Shown: positions 17,154 through 26,778 of the stretch, piece by piece
Layout: each line of letters opens with the position of its first letter
Position numbering within the stretch: position 1 is the stretch's first letter
DNA from: UMGS1590 sp963558655
GTDB lineage: Bacteria; Bacillota; Peptococcia; Peptococcales; Peptococcaceae
Assembly: GCA_963558655.1 (NCBI GenBank)
Contig: CAUWHJ010000010.1
Coordinates: 33,504-97,503 of the forward strand
Reading direction: 5' to 3'
Length of the DNA: 64,000 bases
Notes under the pieces: generated by a model
Seen by the model: only the letters and a program-made list of their open reading frames with translations
Databases searched by the model: none
What the model was told of the DNA's origin: nothing
Translations under genes and position numbers: made by a program

Positions 17154-17192
17154 TAGTGCGATAAATAGTTATACATTTAGTATATCGCACTA
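17154..17192. promoter_or_regulatory. Inverted-repeat operator upstream of the 179-residue protein gene
   Basis: TAGTGCGATA (17154-17163) and TATCGCACTA (17183-17192) are perfect complements, spaced 19 bp. A TACAAT -10 on the minus strand overlaps the near arm. No regulator gene is adjacent, so the binding protein is unknown. Confidence 0.5.
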
Positions 17193-17218
17193 TGGGATAA
17201 AGTACAATCTTTCAGTCG

Positions 17219-17235
17219 AAAAAGTTGCACTTTTT
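17219..17235 (-). terminator. Possible terminator of the phosphatase gene
   Basis: AAAAAGT-TGC-ACTTTTT, a 7-bp stem with a 3-base loop, 42 bp past the phosphatase stop. It is short and AT-rich, hence weak. Confidence 0.4.
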
Positions 17236-17276
17236 AGAAAAAACAGTTTTTCGTTGCGCGACCACGATGAAAAATT

Positions 17277-18050
17277 TTACACCAAATATAAATCACGTAA
17301 AGCTTGCCAGGATTCCTGAGAAAAGCCAATGCCATCTATAATATAACTTTCAAACGAACCAAATTTTTCTTCTGCTGTCTGATAGCAAATCTCCATATAG
17401 GCTGGATCTACGCAAAGCGCTGCCTCAACAGCTTCCAACATCTCATCGTCCATCCCCTGCGCTTTCAACTGATTGAGAATTTCCTCGTTTGCCTGTTTGC
17501 GAGACTGATTGGTCGCTTCATAATCTGCCATTACATCATCTTTTGACACACCAAGAATGGTCAAAATAACAGCTGCAGTAATACCTGCACGATCTTTTCC
17601 TGCAAAGCAATGCCACAACGTTGCCCCCTCTGGGGTATCTAGCAAAAGTTGCAGGATTTCCTTTATTTTCTCCCGCACGCCTTGGTCTGTAATAAATGAT
17701 GCATACAACCCACGCATCATCTGTTGTGTCTCCTCTTTACGCCGCATTGCCTGTAATTGATCTGCACTCCCTGTCGCTTTGTTGGCCTCATTTACAGGAA
17801 AAAAGTCCAGAGAGCAGTAATCTGCACCAGGTACTGGCACATCAGGCTCAGTTTCAATCTCGCTCTTTGTCCTCAAATCAACAACGTGTCGCAGCTGATA
17901 CACATTCGCCAACAACTGAACATCATTTTCTGTCAAATGCGCCAAATTACCGGAGCGCAACAACCGATGCGCCCTCACCTTACGCCCATCAGCACCTATC
18001 AACCCACCCAGATCACGGAAATTATGTAGTTTCTCAAATTCATTGTTCAT
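17277..18050 (-). CDS. Tyrosine/lipid phosphatase, Y_phosphatase3 family
   Basis: About 257 residues. The active-site loop is HCFAGKDRAG (residues about 160-170): the Cys-x5-Arg loop with the extra Lys-Asp of the MptpB/LipA group, which act on phosphotyrosine and often on phosphoinositides. FRDLGG near residue 11 is the other hallmark. No signal peptide is visible, so it acts in the cytosol, unlike secreted LipA of Listeria. The ATG at 18050 is nine bases after AAGGAG. Neighbours give no clue to the substrate. Confidence 0.82.
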   Translation of the reverse strand: MNNEFEKLHNFRDLGGLIGADGRKVRAHRLLRSGNLAHLTENDVQLLANVYQLRHVVDLRTKSEIETEPDVPVPGADYCSLDFFPVNEANKATGSADQLQAMRRKEETQQMMRGLYASFITDQGVREKIKEILQLLLDTPEGATLWHCFAGKDRAGITAAVILTILGVSKDDVMADYEATNQSRKQANEEILNQLKAQGMDDEMLEAVEAALCVDPAYMEICYQTAEEKFGSFESYIIDGIGFSQESWQALRDLYLV

Positions 18051-18143
18051 AATCGCCATCTCCTTCTGTATTGTATCCCTATTATACATCCACTATCACC
18101 CCTTGTACAAAGCAATACATACACCATATTTTTGTTGCCCACA

Positions 18144-19064
18144 CTATACTTGCCACAACGTTTTATAGTAATGTACGAAATTTTCCAATCCCCTTTGCCC
18201 TCCTATGCCTTCGCTCCAATCGGAAAACGTTTTCTCGGAAATCACAGCCGGTAGATCACAGATGCGCTCAATCATAGACCAATATTCCGCATCCATCCAC
18301 TGCTCAAGCTGGGCTAAAAAATTCTTTCTCTCTTCTGCCATATTAGGCATTTGCTCATAATAACAATTTTCACTAATGATCGGTGTACAAAACTGCCCCT
18401 TACACATCAACTCATTACGTCTCTTATAGGCTTCACTTTCAAAAGCATTACAGTAATATTTATGTCTGCCGTCAGGCATCTTATAAGCAAACCCAAAAAA
18501 CGTGCGCTTGACTTCTTTTTTTACAACCACGTCATCAGCCATTTGCAAATAGCGATCATCAATCCATGCCTTAAATGCCTCATATTTCTCTAAAGTCAAC
18601 TTCTTCTGCTGCAAAGCCACCAAGGCAATGCCTTCAGCCAATTCCAAAACTTTATGATCAAAACAAGCAATCAACGCATGCTGAAGCCAAGTGAGAATTG
18701 GTAATGCAGCATCCGTATGCGGTGTCTCAGCCAAGCGATTAAACTCTTCCAAAAATAACTTTGGATACAACTCCTGCATGCGCTGCGCCAACTGTACTTT
18801 ACTTATATTGGCATATTCTTCCTGCAACCCGGAAGGCACCAGCACACGATTCAGCCATTCAACAATCGGGCTAGTGTAGATCCCTTCCAACAAACGCATC
18901 TGAGCAAAGCGACTAACCTCAACGATTTGATTGCTAATATGATAATAGCGTTGACCATTATGTAAATAACAACAACCATACACAATAAATTCTTGTTCAA
19001 ACTTCCCCAGTTCTGCCCATTGTGCAATATCTTGACTAACCTTCAGATCCCTAAAAGCAACCAT
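18144..19064 (-). CDS. Hypothetical protein, 306 residues
   Basis: A soluble, mostly helical protein without recognisable motifs; several Cys occur, but not in metal-binding spacing. It is the third gene of an operon after a zinc-ribbon protein and an ABC ATPase, 12 bp past the ATPase. This operon has no membrane protein, so the three may work together in the cytosol. I cannot assign a function. Confidence 0.55.
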   Translation of the reverse strand: MVAFRDLKVSQDIAQWAELGKFEQEFIVYGCCYLHNGQRYYHISNQIVEVSRFAQMRLLEGIYTSPIVEWLNRVLVPSGLQEEYANISKVQLAQRMQELYPKLFLEEFNRLAETPHTDAALPILTWLQHALIACFDHKVLELAEGIALVALQQKKLTLEKYEAFKAWIDDRYLQMADDVVVKKEVKRTFFGFAYKMPDGRHKYYCNAFESEAYKRRNELMCKGQFCTPIISENCYYEQMPNMAEERKNFLAQLEQWMDAEYWSMIERICDLPAVISEKTFSDWSEGIGGQRGLENFVHYYKTLWQV

Positions 19065-19076
19065 ACTTTCACCTCC

Positions 19077-19856
19077 TCATAGCACTCGCAAATCCATACG
19101 TCCATCGGCCAGTTGCCCAATATGAAGCGAAGCTTCCAGAGATCGGCTCAACCGTTCTGTAGACATAATTTCTGCCACTGAACCTCGATCAACAATTTTA
19201 CCGTGTGAAAGGATAATCCCTTTATCAAAAACAGGTAAAATTTCCTCAGGATAATGCGTTACATAAATAATTGTCTTGTTTGACCCTTCAGCCAGCTCAG
19301 AAATCTTTCGCAACAACATCTCACGTGCAACCACATCCAAGCCAGTTCCAGGTTCATCCAATACCAAAATATCTGGGTCTGTCATCATAGCACGTGCAAT
19401 TAACACATTCTGGCGTTCACCTTTTGACAACATAGAAAATGGAAAATCATGTTTGCGCTCAAGATGCCACTCCTTTAACAACGCTTTCGCATGAATCACA
19501 TCTTCAGCTCCTACTGAAGCATTTATGCCAAAGCCTCCTGTCAACCCTGATAATACAATCGTTAAAATAGATTCATTCGTATAATACTTATCAAAGTATG
19601 AACTACTAATCCAGCCCATACGCTTGCGAATTGAGAGAATGTTTTCTTCGGTATATGACTCGCCAAAAACCTCCAATTTGCCTGATGTAGGCATCTTAAA
19701 TCCCGAAACAATTGAAAGCAGAGTGGTTTTTCCACTGCCATTCAAACCAAAAACAATCCATTTTTCTCCTTCTTGTACTTTCCAATCAACATCTTTTAAT
19801 AAAAAACGATTTCCTGCTTGACAACAAAGTTTTTCTGTGCAAATAACAGTCTTCAT
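19077..19856 (-). CDS. Orphan ABC ATPase (ModF/YlmA-like)
   Basis: 259 residues with Walker A GLNGSGKTT, signature LSKGERQ, Walker B DILVLDEPG and the switch His in THYPEEI. The Lys in place of Gly-Gly in the signature and the sequence WISSSYFDKYYTNESI resemble the ModF/YlmA group of stand-alone ABC ATPases. No permease lies in the operon. It overlaps the zinc-ribbon gene by four bases and is followed by an unknown 306-residue protein. It may be a soluble machine rather than part of a transporter. Confidence 0.75.
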   Translation of the reverse strand: MKTVICTEKLCCQAGNRFLLKDVDWKVQEGEKWIVFGLNGSGKTTLLSIVSGFKMPTSGKLEVFGESYTEENILSIRKRMGWISSSYFDKYYTNESILTIVLSGLTGGFGINASVGAEDVIHAKALLKEWHLERKHDFPFSMLSKGERQNVLIARAMMTDPDILVLDEPGTGLDVVAREMLLRKISELAEGSNKTIIYVTHYPEEILPVFDKGIILSHGKIVDRGSVAEIMSTERLSRSLEASLHIGQLADGRMDLRVL

Positions 19857-20296
19857 GACTCCACCGCCTCGTTCGACAAAGTTTCCACTTCACTATCTGA
19901 TAAAGTCACACTTTCGCTTAACTGTTCCTGGTCAATATGCACAGGTACTGTAAAACCATCCTGATTCATAAACCCAAGAAATTTATTCTGCCATGCCAGA
20001 ATGTCACAAATCTTAGCAATGGTCATTTGCCTTGTCTGTGCATTTTCATCAAGATATGTATACCAGTTAAAATCGTAATGTTCTACAAAATATTTCGCAC
20101 TCTGATAAATTTCTGGCTCCGTGCCATACTCAATTCTCTCACAATGCGTACAAAAAATCTCAATACGCGCATCTTCAAAATTATTAAACGTGATACGCTT
20201 AATTTCTAGTGGACTACCACAATATCGGCAGACACATCGTTCCACACGTCCCGTCAGTTCTTTTACGCGCTGACTGCCATTAAATTGTTCTAACAT
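19853..20296 (-). CDS. Zinc-ribbon hypothetical protein
   Basis: 147 residues. The N-terminal half has CRYCGSP and CTHCERI, a four-Cys zinc ribbon; the C-terminal half is acidic and helical, ending in SDSEVETLSNEAVES. No family name comes to mind. It is the first gene of a three-gene operon and overlaps the ABC ATPase start by four bases. Confidence 0.55.
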   Translation of the reverse strand: MLEQFNGSQRVKELTGRVERCVCRYCGSPLEIKRITFNNFEDARIEIFCTHCERIEYGTEPEIYQSAKYFVEHYDFNWYTYLDENAQTRQMTIAKICDILAWQNKFLGFMNQDGFTVPVHIDQEQLSESVTLSDSEVETLSNEAVES

Positions 20297-20313
20297 ATCT
20301 TTCTCCTCCTATG

Positions 20314-20350
20314 AAAAAGGAGCAATAACTCCCTGAGAGTATTGCCCCTA
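20314..20350 (-). terminator. Terminator of the DASS carrier gene 1
   Basis: GGGGCAATA/TATTGCTCC stem (one G-T pair) followed by TTTTT on the minus strand. Confidence 0.75.
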
Positions 20351-20371
20351 TTTTATTCTGCAACCATTCAA

Positions 20372-21823
20372 TCAAAAGAAAATGTTACTGAGCGGAATAC
20401 CAATAACTAAAAATACCGCTACCATTGCAATACAAGTAATGACGCCATATTTATAAATGTCATTTGACTTAACCCAACCACTGTTCCCGAATAACAGTGA
20501 CGCAAATGGTGATGCCGCAGGTGTTACATAGGCAATATGAATACTAATCAAAAGCATCGCCATAATTGGCATTGGATTAAAGCCCATTTCCATAGCAAAG
20601 CTATAAATAACAGGTGTAAACATCAGCCCTACAGTAGTGTTTGCCATAAAGTTTGTTAAAAACACAGATACAACACAAATAATTACACACATAAAGGTTG
20701 TTCCTCTGCCGGCAAACAAAGGATTCAATAAAGCCAATACCGATTCAGCAATACCTGTATCCGCTTGCATCATAATAGTAGAAAGAGATAAAAGAACCCC
20801 GGAAAGAATAACAGTATCCCATACAACGCCCTGGGTTGCAGCTTTTGGAAAATCCAAAATTGGTGCACCATCAACAATAGTAATTGACATGAGTACTAAA
20901 ATCATAACAATCGGGATTGTGCTCCCTAAAGTTGCAAAGAATTGTCCCGCTGCACTTGAGGCCGGTGTAAAACCAATTCCGCAATAAACGACAAGTACAA
21001 CAAGAACATAGAAAAAGGTAACTTTTTGTCGCTTATTTAATTTTAAATTATCTTTATTGACAATTGAATCATCAATCGTAGACATCATAGATAAATCAAT
21101 TCTAAAAACATATTTACACAGCAAAATGTAACCTGCAATAACAATCATCCACATGATGAAGCTAAATGCTGCATAAAGGCCAAAATTAAAACTATAAGTG
21201 CCACCAGATATTTGCATCAAAGACGCATTGACAAATAATGGATTGCCTCTGAAAAGCCATGTCGAAGAACTTGCTAAACCACCTATGCAGATACCCATCA
21301 TCATCACAGATGGATATTTTGAAAAAGGTTTAATGTTATACATTTTGCATACAGAAATTAATATTCCCCAGAAAACAATCATTGCAGGGAAACTAGAACC
21401 TATTGCACCAGCAAACATGGTCCCAACGATCATAATATAAGAAAATAGCCATGGACGACCTTTTACAATCTTCCTTGTTATCATCCATGTTGCTAAAAAT
21501 TCCGTAATCTTATTTTGATCTAACACTGCAACAAACACAAAGAAGAAAATCATTAACATGACAGAATCGCTGCCAATACCAGTAGACAAAATGGTTCCAA
21601 CTGGAGCAATACCCTGAATGGCCAATGCACCCATCGCCAGCATACAAGGCCACGCAGGAGCACATACGGCCACCCCATAAATACTGCCAATCAAAATGCC
21701 AAGAATTCTCATTCCAGTTACGGTTAACTCAGAAACCGGCGGTAAAAAACCTATGCCAAACATTAATGCAATAATAATAATGATATGTACCCATTGTGGA
21801 ATACGTTTCTTTGCTTCACTCAT
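20372..21823 (-). CDS. DASS (SLC13/ArsB-like) anion symporter 1
   Basis: 483 residues, about 12 hydrophobic segments. It is distantly related to the carrier at 41522 and belongs to the divalent anion:sodium symporter group (dicarboxylates, sulfate, tartrate, sulfonates). The conserved hairpin near residue 400 reads FMANTTVGLMFTP, where Asn-Thr-Thr is the substrate/sodium motif. The second such loop, near residue 126, reads AGAIGSSFPAM. It lies 102 bp after the phosphodiesterase gene in the same direction, with a hairpin between them. This suggests it imports the substrate or product of that enzyme. Confidence 0.78.
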   Translation of the reverse strand: MSEAKKRIPQWVHIIIIIALMFGIGFLPPVSELTVTGMRILGILIGSIYGVAVCAPAWPCMLAMGALAIQGIAPVGTILSTGIGSDSVMLMIFFFVFVAVLDQNKITEFLATWMITRKIVKGRPWLFSYIMIVGTMFAGAIGSSFPAMIVFWGILISVCKMYNIKPFSKYPSVMMMGICIGGLASSSTWLFRGNPLFVNASLMQISGGTYSFNFGLYAAFSFIMWMIVIAGYILLCKYVFRIDLSMMSTIDDSIVNKDNLKLNKRQKVTFFYVLVVLVVYCGIGFTPASSAAGQFFATLGSTIPIVMILVLMSITIVDGAPILDFPKAATQGVVWDTVILSGVLLSLSTIMMQADTGIAESVLALLNPLFAGRGTTFMCVIICVVSVFLTNFMANTTVGLMFTPVIYSFAMEMGFNPMPIMAMLLISIHIAYVTPAASPFASLLFGNSGWVKSNDIYKYGVITCIAMVAVFLVIGIPLSNIFF

Positions 21824-21859
21824 GGTAAGTCACCCCTTACAGCCTACCTCTAAACTAAT

Positions 21860-21900
21860 CATGGATGTACAAAGATATGTTCTCTCTAAGTACATCCATG
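21860..21900 (-). other. Intercistronic hairpin between phosphodiesterase 1 and DASS carrier 1
   Basis: CATGGATGTAC and GTACATCCATG are perfect complements with a 19-base loop. No T-run follows on the minus strand, so it is more likely an mRNA processing or stability element than a terminator. Confidence 0.5.
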
Positions 21901-21925
21901 GTTCAGTCATATAAACAATAACTTG

Positions 21926-23971
21926 TTATTCAATAATCTGATAAACAGGCGCACCTTCACACTGCGCTGGCATTCTCACATCTAATAACGTTGCAATAGT
22001 AGGCGTTACATCAACCTGTCTAATTACACGTTCAGTCTTATACCCTTTTTTAATACCAGATCCCGCAATAACAAAAATAGGTGTAACAGAAGTATGGTGT
22101 CCACCATGGTCTTTTTTGGTTGTCCAAGAATCCCCATGTACACGATGGAAACCGTCTTCAAGGAAGTAGATAATATCACCAAAACCTTCCTGTCCGCACC
22201 CAAATACAAGAGCATCGCAGTTACGTACAGCAAGAGAAATAATACGGCGACCCGTACTTGGATCTCGATAGTTATACAGTGCATCAATGATTTCTTCTTC
22301 AAGCTGATACTGATCTTCCGGATCAACAATACCATGTGGGTCTCTACCCTTGATGTTCAGGAAGATGTGGTTAGTACCAGTCGCCACTGCTCTGGTCTTT
22401 TCCCAATCAATCTCTTTGAGAACATTACCATTCTCGTCACGTTTAAGAACAGTGTAACCGAGATCGTCCATAATCTTTGCATTAACACCAAAAGCATCAC
22501 CCATCAATGCTGGGCCTTCTTCATTGGTATCACAAATCAAACCATGGTCGGAGGTAACAATGATGGTCCACCCTTCATCAAGATAAGGTAGGAACTGAGC
22601 AATATACCGGTCCGTCTGGCGATAGGTTTCAGCCATATATTCATGGTTTGTTTCAATATCAGCAGAATTCGTATGATTATTTTCATTACCATGAGGCCAA
22701 ATACTATGCCCAATACCATCAACATTATGCAGATGAGAGAAAATAACATCAAAACGATCATTATCCATAAAGTACTTTAAGCAAGCAGCCTGCCAATTGT
22801 TATAGATTTCCCATGTTGGAAGCATAAGTTGTTTTGAGAAGAAAGTATTTTTGCCGCCGAGACCACTGGTGAAACTCCAATAACCAACATTTTCAATAAT
22901 TTCTTTATGCAGTGATTTTGGATGCCAAGCAGCATCATCTGTAATATCATTTGCACGGTTCAACCAAAGATTGATATTCGAAAAATCATCATTATGATAA
23001 ATATATCTAATGGAACGAACGCATGTTAATCTGGTACCATCTTCTTGTACTACTTCATCAAGGAAAAATGGGGAATCTTCTTGATATTTAGCTACAGCTA
23101 AAGGCGCTTCTGCCTTCTTATTGCGATACATTTCAACCGTATCGTATTCACCGGCTTCGTTCTTAAGTAACAAACATGGACGACGAACACGACCATCACA
23201 ACAGAGAACCACAAATTCTTTTGCACCTTCAGGAGCATTTGCCCAACCTTCGGCATCTTTAAGTGGAGATTGCGCCGTATTAAATGGCATATTTTCAACG
23301 GAAAATTCACCATCTTCCAGCGTCAACATGATATTTTCAACACTAGCTCCTGCATTCTGGCAAGCATCAGCTGCTGCATCAGCACCTGCTGAACCTGCGC
23401 TCTCATCTTTAATCGCTACATCCTCAATAATGCAACCTGCACCAGTATTTACATGCCCAGCTTTTGGCAAAAATGCTGGAGCTTCAACCTGCGTAGCCGC
23501 TGTTACAAGAACTTCGTCATCACGCATACCAGTACCAAAACCAATAAAACCAGGTTGTACACCATCAACAACCGCTAAATTTGGGCTATCGGAGGTTGGA
23601 GGCCAAGAACTACCAGGCCAATGCCATACCAGCGTTCTCAAACCAGCTTCTGCTGTGCAATTCCAAACAGATTCTGCTTTGCAGGTTGTAGAATCAAGTG
23701 CGTAGACCAATTTTGTATGATCAACTGGATCAATGTTCCAAAAACCAGTAATACCATGAGTTGACGCATAAGCACCTGTAGAAAGCGTTGTCCACATTGG
23801 AGGTGTAATAGTTGGCATGCCGCCTAACATTACTAAATCCTCGCGGCAACCACCACGATCCACCAGTGTTTTAAGCGCAGGCATTTCACCCTTATCCATT
23901 AAATACTTCGCATAGCGAGAATCCATCCCATCAATACCAACGACAATCAGTTTTTCGGTTTTTCTTGCCAT
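21926..23971 (-). CDS. Type I phosphodiesterase / nucleotide pyrophosphatase-like enzyme 1
   Basis: 681 residues of the alkaline phosphatase superfamily. Visible metal and catalytic residues: Asp in GIDGMDS, nucleophile Thr56 in TITPPMWTT, LHNVDGIGHS, TSDHGL and, near the end, DHGGHHTSV with the last metal His. An insert of about 230 residues (about 160-390) separates the two halves. No signal peptide is seen, so it probably works in the cytosol. The family splits phosphodiesters or phosphonate and sulfate esters; the substrate here is unknown. A LysR gene is divergent and an anion carrier is downstream. A damaged paralogue lies at 24823. Confidence 0.8.
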   Translation of the reverse strand: MARKTEKLIVVGIDGMDSRYAKYLMDKGEMPALKTLVDRGGCREDLVMLGGMPTITPPMWTTLSTGAYASTHGITGFWNIDPVDHTKLVYALDSTTCKAESVWNCTAEAGLRTLVWHWPGSSWPPTSDSPNLAVVDGVQPGFIGFGTGMRDDEVLVTAATQVEAPAFLPKAGHVNTGAGCIIEDVAIKDESAGSAGADAAADACQNAGASVENIMLTLEDGEFSVENMPFNTAQSPLKDAEGWANAPEGAKEFVVLCCDGRVRRPCLLLKNEAGEYDTVEMYRNKKAEAPLAVAKYQEDSPFFLDEVVQEDGTRLTCVRSIRYIYHNDDFSNINLWLNRANDITDDAAWHPKSLHKEIIENVGYWSFTSGLGGKNTFFSKQLMLPTWEIYNNWQAACLKYFMDNDRFDVIFSHLHNVDGIGHSIWPHGNENNHTNSADIETNHEYMAETYRQTDRYIAQFLPYLDEGWTIIVTSDHGLICDTNEEGPALMGDAFGVNAKIMDDLGYTVLKRDENGNVLKEIDWEKTRAVATGTNHIFLNIKGRDPHGIVDPEDQYQLEEEIIDALYNYRDPSTGRRIISLAVRNCDALVFGCGQEGFGDIIYFLEDGFHRVHGDSWTTKKDHGGHHTSVTPIFVIAGSGIKKGYKTERVIRQVDVTPTIATLLDVRMPAQCEGAPVYQIIE

Positions 23972-24030
23972 TCTATCTTCACTCCTTCAAAGTCTTAGTT
24001 TACAGTCGGCTTATTTAGTCGCTGTTTTCT

Positions 24031-24070
24031 TTATTCAAAGTATAAGCCATTACGCTTATACTTTGAATAA
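24031..24070. promoter_or_regulatory. Perfect 40-bp inverted repeat in the LysR/phosphodiesterase divergent promoter
   Basis: TTATTCAAAGTATAAGC (24031-24047), six bases, then its exact complement (24054-24070). The centre, ATAAGC-N6-GCTTAT, is a textbook LysR T-N11-A palindrome. It sits between the divergent phosphodiesterase 1 and LysR 1 genes. Confidence 0.75.
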
Positions 24071-24135
24071 GTTCATTTTTTTATCAGCTGTAAAATATCT
24101 ATACAACTTAAAATTTTAGGAGGCATATAGTAAAC

Positions 24136-24885
24136 ATGAATACTGATCAGCTTAGATATCTCATTGAAATAAGCAGAAATAGCTCAATGTCATCAGCAAG
24201 TGAAAAACTCCATATGACATCACAAGCTCTCAATACAGCGATAAAGCGTCTCGAAGAAGAATTAGGGTTTGTTTTACTAAACCGTTCGTTTAAGGGCACA
24301 TCTCTTACTACTGATGGCGAATGGCTTGTCAATAAAGCTACAATTTTCCTTAATGAAATATCTGAACGACAACTAAATCACCAAATACTTAATACATCAC
24401 AAACTCATACCGGCGAACTCAATATTTTCATTAATTACTCGGGTATAAATAGCAATATTCTTGGAAAACTAATCTGCAGCTTAGCAATCAAAGAACCAGA
24501 TTTAATCATTAATCTACAAGAAACTGCAAAAAGCACAGTTATAGATAAGGTATTATCTAGCGAAGTCTCTTTCGGTTTTATCTTTCAAACCACTTTCAAT
24601 GATAAATTCACATACGAATTACCTACTGAAATTTTATTTGAACCCCTATTCGACGGCGAACTCATACTGTCTACATCAAATAAATCTGCCCTTGCTAAAC
24701 ACAAAACCATTTCCCTAGCAAAAGCTTCACACCAACCAATAATTAGTTATTACACATATCCAGAACCACAAACGTTAATTGATCATTTTTTTGCAGATAC
24801 TCTTCATTCTTCTATTCAATTCTCAAACGAAACAAATTTCTCCGTTTATCGTGAAAAAATCTTGCAAGGCATCCTTATTTCTTAG
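24136..24885 (+). pseudogene. LysR-family regulator 1, truncated at its 3' end
   Basis: 249 residues against 311 in its paralogue at 26779. The N-terminal winged helix is intact (MNTDQLRYLIEISRNSSMSS, then TSQALNTAIKRLE), as is most of the effector domain. Homology to the paralogue stops near residue 245, after FSVYREKI-LQG. The final four codons (ILIS) are read from the antisense strand of phosphodiesterase 2. It has lost about 60 residues, including the last strand and helix of the effector domain, and would be unlikely to respond normally. A GGAGG site precedes the ATG. Confidence 0.75.
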
Positions 24886-26613
24886 CGCTAATGTCACTAA
24901 GCGACGCCCAGTCGTTTCATCCCTTAAAGCATAAAGTTTGTCTATAATATCCTGTTCTACCTTGTATTGATCCTCTGGATCTACAATACCATGAGGATCT
25001 CTACCTTTAATATTTAGATAAATGTGACATGTTCTTGGCGCATACGCAACGGTTTTATCCCAATCAATTTCTTTAAGGAGATTGCCATTTTCATCTTTTT
25101 TCAAGACAGTGAGCCCCATATCATTGAAAAGTTTTGCGTTTACACCATATGGATCACCCAATAACGCAGGTTCCTTTTCACCATCAACTATCAAGCCATG
25201 GTCAGAAACAATAAAAATCGTCCATCCTTCGTCCAAATATTTCAAAAATCTACCAAGATAACGATCCGTCTGCCGATAAGTTTCCACCATGAACGATCTA
25301 TTCTTTTCAACATCATCTGGATTAGTATGACCATTTGGATATGCATGTGCCCAAATTGAATGTCCAATACCGTCTACATTGTGCAAATGCGACATAATCA
25401 AATCATATTTATTATTTTGAATGAAATATTCCAAGCAATCTGCTTGCCAATTATTATATGCATCCCATGTTGGTAACATCAGTCTTTCAGTATAAAAAGG
25501 AATACGTGCACTACGAGGTGACGCGGTTGTATAATAGCCAACGTTGTCTATGATTTCTTTATAAAGCGATTTTGGATGCCATACTTCGTCATTATCACAT
25601 TCTAGAGCACGCCCCACCCAAATGCTAAACTCATTTTTATCCGATTCTTTCCTAAAGTATTTATATGCTCTGAAACATTTTGTTCTTTTACCATCTTCAT
25701 CAACAACATCATCAACAATCGCTGGCGATAGCTCACCAAAATTCAATGTAATCAGTGGTTCCGAATCTTTTTTACTTCGAAATACCTGAACAATGTTATA
25801 GTCTCCAGCCTCATCTTTCACAACCAAGCAAGGACGACGTAGATATCCTTTTGATAGTAATAAAGAAAATTCCTGGGCACCTTCTGGAACAGAAAAAGCC
25901 CAGCCTTCGGGTTGTCCAATCGGTGCATTTACAACATCATAAGGCATATTCTCTAATGAAAATTCGCCATCTTCCAAGGTAAGCATGACATTTTCAACAG
26001 CCATTTCTGCATCTTCACAAGATTGTTTTGCAATTTGACTTCCGCTGGATTCTGGTTTAATATCCACATCAGAAAGCAAACATCCAGCACCAGTATTTGC
26101 ATGGGCTCCGCCTTCAATAAATTGCAAACTTTCGGCTTTTGGGCTAACATTAATGATAACTTCGTCTTCTTTCAGAGCCGTACCAAAACCAATAAATCCC
26201 GGTTGCGTACCATCTACAACATGCAGATTTGGGTTTGTGGAAGTTGGTGGCCAACTAGACCCCGGCCAATGCCACACCATCGTTCGATACCCAGCTTCTG
26301 CCGCAACATTCCAAATTGGTTCTGCTTTACATTTTGTTGAATCCAAAGCATATACCAATCTACTTTTGTCCTTAGGATCGCTATTCCAAAAACAGGTAAT
26401 ACCATGTGTTGAAGGATAAGCCCCCGTTGCCAATGTTGTCCACATCGGAGGCGTAATTGTTGGCTGTGCACCAAGCATCACCAAATCTTCTCTACAAGCA
26501 CCTCTCTTTACATATTCCGAAATGGCCGGAAGTTCACCTTTATCCATAAGATATTTTGTAAAACGTGGATCCATCCCATCAATACCCAATACTAAAATTT
26601 TTTTCTTTTCCAT
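24823..26613 (-). pseudogene. Phosphodiesterase 2, truncated at its 3' end
   Basis: 596 residues against 681 in phosphodiesterase 1, and closely similar up to NKDAL near residue 583. The last 13 residues (QDFFTINGEICFV) are read from the antisense strand of LysR 1. The lost segment contains DHGGHH, which supplies the last metal-binding His, so the enzyme is predicted inactive even though the nucleophile region (TITPPMWTT) is intact. It starts divergently from LysR 2, repeating the arrangement of copy 1. The two truncated genes overlap tail to tail over 63 bp at 24823-24885. Confidence 0.8.
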
Positions 26614-26778
26614 GATTCATACCTCCTCTAGCAAACCTTTTATATCAACTTTAATGCACTACAAATGTATCATTTATCAAAGCTTCTCAGAAGCACAGAA
26701 AATGCTCTACAATTTTTTCTATCAAAACTTATTGTTTGCACACCAACTTTATAACAAGTTATTTTCACAGGAGATTCA

